Below, in pieces: positions 1-7,464 of a stretch of 64,000 nt of DNA. The notes below the pieces were generated by a model. The model was not told where the DNA came from, did no database searches, and saw only the letters and a program-made list of their open reading frames with translations. Positions within the stretch are counted from its first letter, which is position 1, and the number at the start of each line of letters is the position of its first letter. This stretch comes from Methanoculleus sp. (GTDB lineage: Archaea > Halobacteriota > Methanomicrobia > Methanomicrobiales > Methanoculleaceae), in the NCBI RefSeq assembly GCF_020696975.1, contig NZ_JAJGBK010000029.1, positions 171,696 to 235,695 of the forward strand, written 5' to 3'. The translations under genes and the position numbers were made by a program.

Positions 1-1047
1 CTCGCCCTGCTTGGCTATCCCCCGCAGGAGTACTACACCGGCCGGGGCCCACTCGAGGCTGAGGGGACCGGGATCCACATGACCGCCGGGATGATCGGCT
101 TTCGGTGCAACTTCGCCACGGTCGACGCTGACGGTCTCGTCACCGACCGCCGGGCCGGCCGGATCTCCGGGACCGCGCCGCTCGCGGAGGCGATCCGGGA
201 AGGTGTGGACCTCTCACCTCTCGGCCTCGAGTTCAGGTTCGAGTCAGGCGCCGGCCACCGGGCGGCCCTCGCTCTTGTGGGAGAAGGCCTCGGGGATAAG
301 ATCTCCTCGAACGACCCGAAGAAAGAGGGGGCAAGACCGCTCCCCATCCGGCCCTGCACCGACGATCCGGCGGATGCAAAGACGGCTGCTGCCTGCAACG
401 AGTTCATCCGCCAGTCCGCAAAGATCCTCTACGAACACCCGATAAACGTCCGGCGGATGGAAGAGGGGCTCCCGCCGGGAAATCTCCTCCTGATCCGGGG
501 GGCCGGGAAAATGGGCAAATTCCCTCAATTTGAGGAGCGCTACAGCCTTTCCGGGAGCGTCATCTCCGCTGCCACGCTCATATCCGGGATCGGGAAGGTC
601 GTGGGGCTCGAGCATATCCCGGTGCCGGGGACAACCGGGTCGGTCGATTCCGATCTCAACGCCAAGGTACGGGCGGCACTCGGAGAACTTGACCGGAAGG
701 ACTTCGTCCTGATGAACATCAAGGGCGCAGACGAGGCCGGCCACGACGGAAAGGGGATCCAGAAACGAGACTTCATCGAGGTTATCGACACGGCGCTCGA
801 ACCGCTGCTCGATCTATCCAACACCCTGATCGTCGTCTGTGCCGATCACAGCACCCCCTGCTCAATCAAGGATCACAGCGCCGATCCGGTGCCGGTCGTC
901 ATCCGGGGTCCCGGAGTCAGGGTGGACCGGAACGTCCGGTTCGATGAAATTTCGTGTGCCGAGGGCGGTCTCCACCGTATTCGCGGCGGCGATCTCATGC
1001 CGATTGCCCTGGATCTAATTAACAAGAGTCATAAGTATGGCGCATGA
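1..1047 (+). CDS. apgM: 2,3-bisphosphoglycerate-independent phosphoglycerate mutase, archaeal type (5' end outside window)
   Basis: This protein interconverts 3- and 2-phosphoglycerate in glycolysis and gluconeogenesis. The reading frame is open from base 1 and enters with family sequence (LGYPPQEYYTGRGPLEAEG), so the N-terminus lies to the left; 348 codons remain of about 400 usual. Alkaline-phosphatase-superfamily metal-site motifs are visible: RCNFATV early, then NIKGADEAGHDG near residue 240 and CADHSTPC near residue 280. The stop is followed after 16 bases by the bactofilin-like gene on the same strand, so co-transcription is likely. The internal ATG at 79 is not the start, because the family sequence continues upstream of it. 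The assignment is firm; the exact length is unknown. Confidence 0.93.
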   Translation, partial: LALLGYPPQEYYTGRGPLEAEGTGIHMTAGMIGFRCNFATVDADGLVTDRRAGRISGTAPLAEAIREGVDLSPLGLEFRFESGAGHRAALALVGEGLGDKISSNDPKKEGARPLPIRPCTDDPADAKTAAACNEFIRQSAKILYEHPINVRRMEEGLPPGNLLLIRGAGKMGKFPQFEERYSLSGSVISAATLISGIGKVVGLEHIPVPGTTGSVDSDLNAKVRAALGELDRKDFVLMNIKGADEAGHDGKGIQKRDFIEVIDTALEPLLDLSNTLIVVCADHSTPCSIKDHSADPVPVVIRGPGVRVDRNVRFDEISCAEGGLHRIRGGDLMPIALDLINKSHKYGA

Positions 1048-1063
1048 AGATTATACCAGGTAA

Positions 1064-1912
1064 ATGGAATCGACGGAAGACCACGACTGGATCAGGGCCT
1101 GTGCCCTTCCAGATCGCACCGAACTCCAGGAGAGGACGCTCAAGACCGGGCAGGATATCGTCATCGGTGAGAGATGCCGGATCGATTACGGTCTTTCGGG
1201 CAACGACGTCGTGATATGTGAGTTCTGCAAGATCAACGGCAATATCATTGCTACCAGCGATGTCCGGATAGACAACTGGTGTGAGGTCAGCGGCGATGTC
1301 GTCGTGGAGGAGGACGCCTACCTCGGCGAGGGCGTGAAGATCCAGGGGAAACTGGTCGTCGGAGGAGACCTCGATATCGGGGACAATGTCCAGATCGAGC
1401 GCGGGTTTGAGGCGAAAGGCTGGATCTCGATCAGGAACCCGATGCCGGTCATCATATACATCGTGATGTACCTGGTGGCCGTCCTCGGGATCGAGAAGGA
1501 GGACGAACTGGATTCCGTCCTCCAGAAACTCTTCGGCGATGAGGAGAGACCCGGCGCCACCCCGTTGATGATCCCGGCCGGCGCCGTCCTCAACATGCAG
1601 ACCTTCTCGGTCCCGGAGAGGATGGCCGTCGGGTCGGGGTGCCGGCTGCACGGGAACATCCGTGCCGGCTCGATCGCGGTCAGGGAGGAGACGACGATAT
1701 TCGGGAGCCTGCATGCACGGGAAGGCGCGAGCGTCGCGAGAGGTTCAGTCATTCACGGCGACGTCCAGAGCGACGGCGACGTGGCGATCGAGCAGGAGGT
1801 GCATATCCTCGGGAACGTCTCCTGCCGGAGCCTCACCCTGCACGAGGACGCTCGTGTGGACGGGGTCATCCGGGCGCCCGGGGGGCTCAAAATAGAGAGG
1901 CGAGCAGCATGA
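1064..1912 (+). CDS. polymer-forming cytoskeletal (bactofilin-like) protein
   Basis: The 282-residue product consists of short hexapeptide-like beta-helix repeats of the bactofilin/acyltransferase type. Two repeat blocks (about residues 25-125 and 185-280) contain many G-D/N-V/I turns such as SGDVVVEEDAYLGEGVKI. A hydrophobic stretch (MPVIIYIVMYLVAVLGI, about residues 126-142) and an acidic linker separate them and may touch the membrane. No acyltransferase catalytic histidine pattern was recognised, so a structural or scaffold role is preferred. It sits between apgM and a methyltransferase gene with which it overlaps in an ATGA. The family call is reasonable; the cellular role is unknown. 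Confidence 0.7.
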   Translation: MESTEDHDWIRACALPDRTELQERTLKTGQDIVIGERCRIDYGLSGNDVVICEFCKINGNIIATSDVRIDNWCEVSGDVVVEEDAYLGEGVKIQGKLVVGGDLDIGDNVQIERGFEAKGWISIRNPMPVIIYIVMYLVAVLGIEKEDELDSVLQKLFGDEERPGATPLMIPAGAVLNMQTFSVPERMAVGSGCRLHGNIRAGSIAVREETTIFGSLHAREGASVARGSVIHGDVQSDGDVAIEQEVHILGNVSCRSLTLHEDARVDGVIRAPGGLKIERRAA

Positions 1913-2745
1913 AGGTTGCAGATATCCTTGAGGTCGACGGGTGCCGGCTGGTTGAACCGTCGTTTGCGGAACTGACAGAAGATTCCTGTACGGCCCTGCT
2001 CTTCCAGGCCGTAGCGGACGAAGCCCGTCTCCTGGTGGACGATGATGAGGAGCCGCTCGCACTCGCGCTGCACGGTGACGGGGGCTGGCAGGCCGCATCG
2101 TTCCTCTTTCGGGATCCGACGCTTGCCGCCATCGAGTGCTTTGAAGCCGTCGGCGGCGATCTCTACCAGGAGAGCCGGGAGGTCTGGCTCTCGGCGGTCC
2201 GCGAGTATTACAGTATGGAACTCCAGGCAACCGTCCTCCCCGCCCTCGAAGACCTGCGTCCCGACCGGGAGGGGATGATTCGCGATCTCGTCAGGGAGGT
2301 CTGGGGCGACCGTGCGGGAACCCTCTGTCTCGACTGTTGCTGCGGGTCGGGCGTCGGCACCGCGGCTCTCCGGGCGGGCGGAGTACGGGCGCTTGCCTAC
2401 GACAACGACCCCGGACTCCTCGCACTCGGCCTCTCGAAGGGGCGTCTCGTCGCAGAAGACACCATGTGCATCGACGCACGCGAGGCTTCCCGCTACATCG
2501 CGCCGGTGCCACTCGGGGCCGCGTTCATGGCCGGGGAGATCTACTCCTACAACACCGACCTCTGGAGGCCGATCATCACCGATCTCCTCAATCTCACCGA
2601 TGAAGCGCTGATCACCCTCGGCACCGAGGCCGAGGCGGGCCTGGTTGAAGGCTGGTGCGCCGGAGAGGGGTGGGATGCCGAGGTCTTCGAGAACCAGCGC
2701 GATCCCATCTACGACCGGTGGTACTGTGTCGCACGGCGGGCCTGA
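1909..2745 (+). CDS. SAM-dependent methyltransferase-like protein
   Basis: The 278-residue product carries a class I methyltransferase SAM-binding motif (LCLDCCCGSGVGTAALRAGG, about residues 140-160), followed by an acidic residue at the end of the next strand (AYDND). The start is the ATG at 1909, which overlaps the preceding stop as ATGA and so implies translational coupling to the bactofilin-like gene; the same frame is open further upstream but lies inside that gene. The N-terminal 120 residues match nothing I recognise. The three cysteines in motif I are unusual. The substrate is unknown; the fold call is moderately sure. Confidence 0.7.
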   Translation: MKVADILEVDGCRLVEPSFAELTEDSCTALLFQAVADEARLLVDDDEEPLALALHGDGGWQAASFLFRDPTLAAIECFEAVGGDLYQESREVWLSAVREYYSMELQATVLPALEDLRPDREGMIRDLVREVWGDRAGTLCLDCCCGSGVGTAALRAGGVRALAYDNDPGLLALGLSKGRLVAEDTMCIDAREASRYIAPVPLGAAFMAGEIYSYNTDLWRPIITDLLNLTDEALITLGTEAEAGLVEGWCAGEGWDAEVFENQRDPIYDRWYCVARRA

Positions 2746-2762
2746 TCCCGGCCGGCGACCGG

Positions 2763-2776
2763 GCTAATATATAAGG
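2763..2776 (+). promoter_or_regulatory. TATA-type promoter for the MFS gene
   Basis: An AT-rich element (taatatataagg) stands in GC-rich intergenic DNA about 95 bases before the ATG of the transporter. A ribosome binding site (aggtg) lies 8 bases before that ATG, so a leadered mRNA is expected. Confidence 0.55.
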
Positions 2777-2863
2777 CGGAGTACCGCCAACATTTTTTCC
2801 CGCAATTGTGAAGCATCAGCCGCAGACCGGGGCCCTGCGGCATTGCTCTCAGGTGTAATCTCC

Positions 2864-4057
2864 ATGAATACAGCCAAACGGATTTATAACGTCTTATTTA
2901 TCTCGGTCTTCGCCACCATGCTCGGGCTTGGTGTCGTCAGCCCTCTCCTCCCCATATACGCGGAAAACCTGGGTGCGACCGGCATCTGGCTCGGTATCAT
3001 CTTCTCAGCCTTCGCGCTCTCCCGGTCGGTCTTCATGCCCATCATCGGGCGGATATCGGACCGGCGGGGGAGGAAGTGGATCATCCTCATCGGCATGTTT
3101 GCCTACGCGGCCCTCTCGCTCACCTACCTCATCGCCGGCGATGTTTACTCCCTCACGGTCGTCCGCTTCGCGCACGGGGTTGCGTCCGCGATGGTCGTCC
3201 CGATAGCCATGGCCTACATCGCAGACCTCTCGGAGAAGGGAAAGGAGGGGAGCCAGATGGGGAACTTTTCCATATCGATGTTCCTCGGTCTCGGGATGGG
3301 GCCGCTGCTTGGCGGGTTCTTAAACGACGCGTTCGGGATGCCATCGGTCTTCTACGTCATGGCCGCGCTCTCGGCGTTTGCCACGCTCCTCGTCGCCATC
3401 TCCCTCCCGGAGGCGAAACCGGGCATGCTCACCCTCCCGGACGGACAACCCATCCCGATGCGGGAGATCTTCAGATTGCCAGTCATGCGAGGGGTTCTGA
3501 TATTCACCCTCATCAGCGCCCTCGGTCGCGGAGGCATGATGGTCTTCATCCCGGTCTTTGGACCATTCATCGCGATCAGCCCGACTGAAGTGGGGATCAT
3601 CCTCTCCGTGAACACCTTCCTGATGGCGTTCCTCCAGGTGCCGGTCGGGAGGCTCACCGACACCGGGAACAAGGTTGCCCTGATCGTGATAGGGTCTGCG
3701 ATAGCGGCGGTGGCGCTTGCGGTAATCCCTCTCTCCGGGTCGTTCTGGCCACTGCTCGTGATCACCTCCATCATCGGCGTCGGTGGCGCCATCCAGCAGC
3801 CGTCGATCATGGCCCTGACGGTCGATGCAGGCCGGTCCATCGGGATGGGAACCTCAATGGGCGCCTATAACACGACCTTCGGGATAGGTATGATCGTCGC
3901 TCCACTGATCGGGGGTGTTTTCATGGACTATATCGGCATTGACGCCGTCTTCTATGTGGGTGGGGCGATAAGCCTTCTGGCGACCGCGGTCTTTGCGGTG
4001 ATGATGCAGAGGAACGCCCGTCATGACGCCGGCAGAGATATACCGGAGTCTGGATAG
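2864..4057 (+). CDS. MFS transporter, 12 predicted membrane segments
   Basis: This is a 397-residue major facilitator superfamily permease. The family loop between TM2 and TM3 is present (GRISDRRGRKW, near residue 65), as are about twelve hydrophobic segments. The long central loop is near residues 180-200. The substrate cannot be told from sequence; a drug or small-metabolite efflux role is a guess by family. The ATG at 2864 is preferred over an upstream TTG at 2843 because aggtg is correctly spaced before it. The gene is convergent with the helicase operon. Confidence 0.88.
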   Translation: MNTAKRIYNVLFISVFATMLGLGVVSPLLPIYAENLGATGIWLGIIFSAFALSRSVFMPIIGRISDRRGRKWIILIGMFAYAALSLTYLIAGDVYSLTVVRFAHGVASAMVVPIAMAYIADLSEKGKEGSQMGNFSISMFLGLGMGPLLGGFLNDAFGMPSVFYVMAALSAFATLLVAISLPEAKPGMLTLPDGQPIPMREIFRLPVMRGVLIFTLISALGRGGMMVFIPVFGPFIAISPTEVGIILSVNTFLMAFLQVPVGRLTDTGNKVALIVIGSAIAAVALAVIPLSGSFWPLLVITSIIGVGGAIQQPSIMALTVDAGRSIGMGTSMGAYNTTFGIGMIVAPLIGGVFMDYIGIDAVFYVGGAISLLATAVFAVMMQRNARHDAGRDIPESG

Positions 4058-4092
4058 ATGGCCCGGGAGGGACCACCCTCTCCAATAAAACC

Positions 4093-6105
4093 CTACGACT
4101 GCTCCTTCTCCTCGGCGCACTCGAGTTCCGCGACGACCTCGGCCGCGTCGTCCATCCGCCGGACGAGATCCTTGATCTCGATCAGGCGCTCGGCGCCGAT
4201 GAAGTGCTCGGCCATCACCCGGGCCATATCGGTGAGTTCGATACGCCCCGCCCGCCGCCGGACCAGCCCGTAGTCGAGGAGCGTCGGCAGGGCGGGCTCC
4301 AGCGTCCCGACCATCGAGTGAGTCATACGGATGACCTGCTGCTCGTCGCCGTTAGAGACAATAGCGTTCGCGACGAACTCCTCCGTGCTCTGCTCCATGT
4401 CGTACTCGGGAGCCACCTCCTCCATCTCGCCCCGCAGGAGGCCGACGGCGACCTCTTCCTCGGTTTTCCCGGACGTCCGGGAGTAGGACCCGCCGGGCTC
4501 CGCCATGATGACCACACGGCCGAGGTCGTGGAAGTCCGGCCGGCCTGCCCGGCCCATCATCTGGTGGAACTCCTGGACACTGAGCCACTGGATGCCCATC
4601 GCGAGGGCGTCGAAGATCACCTGGGACGCCGGGAAATCGACGCCGGCCGCAAGCGCCGCCGTGGTCACGACGGCGGCAATCTCGCCGTTCGCGAACCGCC
4701 GCTCCACGTCCCGGCGCTCCTGGGAGGTCAGCCCCGCGTGATAGGGGGCGGCCTTCTTCCCGAGCGCGTCGGCGATGACGTGGCAGCGGGCCCGGGAGTT
4801 CGTGAAGACGATCGTCTGGCCCCGATAGCCCTTCGACGACCGCACCTTGTACTCCTCGGCGACCATCTGCTTGATGAACCCGATCTTTTTGGACCGCTCA
4901 ACGAAGATGAGATGCCGCTCGAGCGGGACCGGCCGGTCTGCGTAGCGGACCAGGTTTGCCCTGAGTTTCTCCGCAAGCAGCCCCGGCATCCCGATCGTGG
5001 CCGAGAGGTAGAGGAACTGGGCGTCGGGAGCGACGTGCTTGAGCCGGGCGATCAGCCCGTCGAGGCGGTGACCACGCTCGGGGTCCTCGAGCATCTGGAC
5101 CTCGTCGATGACGACGGTCCCGATATCCTTGAGCGTTCGCCCGGTCCGGAGAGCATGGTCGATCCCCTCGTAGGTCCCCACCACGACTGGAGCGTTGACG
5201 TCCCGGTCCCCCGCCGGACGGGTCTCGGGGAGGTTGAGGCGGCTCACCCCGGTCTGCAGGGTGACCCGGACAAGGTGGCCGTAGCGGTCACGGAACCGCT
5301 GGTACTTCTGGTTCGCGAGCGCGACCAGCGGAACCAGGAAGAGCACCCTCCCCCGGCCTTCGAGGAAGTTCTTCATCCCGGCCATCTCCCCGATGAAGGT
5401 CTTGCCGCTCGCGGTGGCGGAGACGACGAGGAGGTGCTGCCCCTCCAAAAGCCCGTCCTGGACGGCGAGCTGCTGGACGGGCATCAGGTACTCGACCCCG
5501 GCAGCCTTCGCAAACGCGGGAGGCAGCGGCAGATCGGTGATATGAGCCGTCTTCTGGACCTCGTGTGCCTCAAGCCGGTCAAAGAGTGTCCGCGTCCGGT
5601 CGGGATGATCGGGCCCCACCGACGCCAGCACCCGGTCGAGATCCCGGACCTGGACGAGGAGTTTCTCAAGATGCACGAGCACCGAACCACCGAACTTGCC
5701 CAGGTAGCCGAGCTCCCGGCGCATCTCGCGCTTCGCGCAGTCCATGCAGATCCACTCTCCGCCGTAGCGGACACCGGTAGTCTTATCGACGGGAACAAAC
5801 CGGTCCTCGAGCTGGCAGAACCGGCAGATGTTGATCCTTGATGACGAGATCTGGAGGTCCGCAAGGAACGACTCAAACTCCGGGCTCTTCGCCGCAAGGA
5901 GGACGGAAGACCGGCGCAGCAGCGTGATGAGATCCCGGGTCGGGGTGGGCTTGAGTTGCTTGCCCCGCCTGCGCATCTTGAAGTTCTTGGGCCGCCGGCC
6001 CTTCGGGGTCGCAGTCAGGTCGACAAAACCCGAGCCCTCGACACGGCCGCCTTCAACAAACAACAGCTTGTATGTGCCTTTCTGGGGCTGGACGATAACC
6101 TTCAT
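4093..6105 (-). CDS. DEAD/DEAH-family SF2 helicase with N-terminal zinc-ribbon region (DUF5814-type)
   Basis: This 670-residue ATP-dependent helicase has an N-terminal module of about 200 residues with two CxxC pairs (CRFCQ and CMDCAK), probably a zinc site. A two-domain SF2 core follows: Walker A ATASGKT (about residue 230), motif II DEVQ (about 330), motif III SATIG and motif VI QMMGRAGR. DEVQ replaces the more usual DExH and resembles Ski2/Hel308-like enzymes, though the Hel308 C-terminal domains are not obvious. A C-terminal region of about 120 residues may be winged-helix. It is the last gene of an operon with two winged-helix regulators and overlaps the preceding one by ATGA. A role in repair or RNA processing is inferred. 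Confidence 0.85.
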   Translation of the reverse strand: MKVIVQPQKGTYKLLFVEGGRVEGSGFVDLTATPKGRRPKNFKMRRRGKQLKPTPTRDLITLLRRSSVLLAAKSPEFESFLADLQISSSRINICRFCQLEDRFVPVDKTTGVRYGGEWICMDCAKREMRRELGYLGKFGGSVLVHLEKLLVQVRDLDRVLASVGPDHPDRTRTLFDRLEAHEVQKTAHITDLPLPPAFAKAAGVEYLMPVQQLAVQDGLLEGQHLLVVSATASGKTFIGEMAGMKNFLEGRGRVLFLVPLVALANQKYQRFRDRYGHLVRVTLQTGVSRLNLPETRPAGDRDVNAPVVVGTYEGIDHALRTGRTLKDIGTVVIDEVQMLEDPERGHRLDGLIARLKHVAPDAQFLYLSATIGMPGLLAEKLRANLVRYADRPVPLERHLIFVERSKKIGFIKQMVAEEYKVRSSKGYRGQTIVFTNSRARCHVIADALGKKAAPYHAGLTSQERRDVERRFANGEIAAVVTTAALAAGVDFPASQVIFDALAMGIQWLSVQEFHQMMGRAGRPDFHDLGRVVIMAEPGGSYSRTSGKTEEEVAVGLLRGEMEEVAPEYDMEQSTEEFVANAIVSNGDEQQVIRMTHSMVGTLEPALPTLLDYGLVRRRAGRIELTDMARVMAEHFIGAERLIEIKDLVRRMDDAAEVVAELECAEEKEQS

Positions 6106-6911
6106 GGTGCGATCAGGTCGTGGATCGTGTAGGTGAGCCCCACCGTCTCCAGTCGCTTGAGAAAATCGGTAAACTCCTCATCAACGATAAGTATTGCGCA
6201 CTCCCGACCATGGAACGCCGCCTCGATGACGCCCTCCCGGGAGCCGAAGAACATATCCGGTTCGATATTCGCCTTTTTGAGGGCCACGTAAGATTCGAGG
6301 CCGACGGCGCCCACCATCTCGACATTCTGGATAGCCTCCCGGAGAAGATCGATGCTGACCTGCCTTGAGCCGCCCCGCTCGACCCGCGGCACCTTGCAGA
6401 CATGGATAAGCCCTTCAGCGTGCTCGATGATCCCGTTCAACTGGGCAACACCGAGATCCTCCCCGGGCCCTGCGTCCATGGTCGCCCTGCCTGTTGCGCT
6501 CTGCTCCTCTTTCGTCGCATACAGCCATCCATCCTGCATGAAGACGCCGACGGTATCCCCCTTCTGGATCTCGTCACGGGCGATAGCCGTCCAGACCGCC
6601 ACCTGCTGGATGATGTCCCGGTTGACATGGCGGGCATAGGATTCAAGCGCCTCGGCGTGCCGCAGAACCCACTCGATCCCGCCCTTTGTCACCTCATACC
6701 GGCCGCGGCCGTGAGCGGTGACCAGTCCTTCGTCCACCATCTCCCGGATGTACTCGGAGACAGCCTGGGGTGTCACGCCGAGTTTCCCGGCGATCTCCTG
6801 CTGGCGGATGGCAGGCTGGTGTTCGGCGATCTCTACGAGGATCTGGAACCGGGTAGCCTCCCGTTTGCTGCGCAGGATGACATAAAGGGGATCGTCAGTG
6901 AGGTCGGTCAA
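6102..6911 (-). CDS. winged-helix transcriptional regulator with C-terminal sensor-like domain
   Basis: The 269-residue product begins with a MarR-like winged helix (about residues 15-85). Its recognition helix region is QEIAGKLGVTPQAVSEYIRE, and the segment GRGRYEVTKGG could be the wing. The remainder has alternating beta/alpha sequence without a motif I can name. It could be a ligand-binding domain and is reminiscent of other methanogen regulators with unassigned C-termini. It overlaps the next regulator upstream by 17 bases and the helicase by 4, so the three are co-expressed. DNA binding is likely; target and signal are unknown. Confidence 0.75.
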   Translation of the reverse strand: MTDLTDDPLYVILRSKREATRFQILVEIAEHQPAIRQQEIAGKLGVTPQAVSEYIREMVDEGLVTAHGRGRYEVTKGGIEWVLRHAEALESYARHVNRDIIQQVAVWTAIARDEIQKGDTVGVFMQDGWLYATKEEQSATGRATMDAGPGEDLGVAQLNGIIEHAEGLIHVCKVPRVERGGSRQVSIDLLREAIQNVEMVGAVGLESYVALKKANIEPDMFFGSREGVIEAAFHGRECAILIVDEEFTDFLKRLETVGLTYTIHDLIAP

Positions 6912-7407
6912 GCAACACCATTCCCTGCCCTTTCACGTCGAGACCGGGGATCCGTTTTGCCAGCCCCTTGATGAAGGTCGGACTGACGCCGTATTTCCGG
7001 GATATATCGCCGATCGAGGTGGTGCCCGCTGCAATCTCCTGTTCGACCGAGTCAACGATCGTACGGAGGCCCTCGTCGTTTGAGATGGCAATGTGCAGCA
7101 GGTCCCCGATATCGCCCATGGAACACTGAAAACTGGCCCGGAATTTGCTGTATGTTGTCCGGTATTCCTTCGTCGGTTTCTCTCCGGGCTTGGGCATCCG
7201 CCACTGCTCTTCGATCAGGTTTCCCTTCTTGAGGATGGAGAGACACTCGGTCGCCACCGAGGTCTCGACGTATGCTCCCAGTTCCTCCTCGGTAAGCCAG
7301 GCTTTGTTTAAGAGCTCGTAGATCTTTTTATAATCGGCATTATTGAACGTTATAAGAAGAGGAACCAGTTCAACTGGATCATTAAGAATTTTAATATGTC
7401 CCGTCAA
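6895..7407 (-). CDS. ArsR-like winged-helix regulator
   Basis: The 170-residue product has an N-terminal winged-helix domain (about residues 20-90, KIYELLNKAWLTEEELGAYV) and a second HTH-like helix pair near the C-terminus (SIGDISRKYGVSPTFIKGLA). It starts with TTG at 7407, since no in-frame ATG occurs near the N-terminus. A TATA-like element about 20 bases upstream would make this a leaderless start. It is the first gene of the regulator-regulator-helicase operon and is divergent from hypF, so autoregulation or control of hypF through the shared spacer is possible but unproven. Confidence 0.72.
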   Translation of the reverse strand: MTGHIKILNDPVELVPLLITFNNADYKKIYELLNKAWLTEEELGAYVETSVATECLSILKKGNLIEEQWRMPKPGEKPTKEYRTTYSKFRASFQCSMGDIGDLLHIAISNDEGLRTIVDSVEQEIAAGTTSIGDISRKYGVSPTFIKGLAKRIPGLDVKGQGMVLLDRPH

Positions 7408-7464
7408 TGCGATACCCTATTGTTATATCGTTGTATAACTCCATAAATTTTTGCTGAAATTTCA
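7408..7464. promoter_or_regulatory. divergent promoter region between the ArsR-like operon and hypF
   Basis: This 57-base AT-rich spacer holds a TATA-like element toward hypF (tgtataac, 7432-7439, about 27 bases before the hypF ATG) and one in the other direction (gatataac on the minus strand, about 20 bases before the TTG of the regulator). Both spacings suggest leaderless transcripts. The two promoters almost touch, so an operator here could control both directions. Confidence 0.55.

Noticed and set aside
4204..5841. 545-codon open frame opposite the helicase
   Set aside because: It is the antisense shadow of a conserved gene with full helicase motifs, produced by high GC and codon-position bias; it has no motifs or ribosome binding site.
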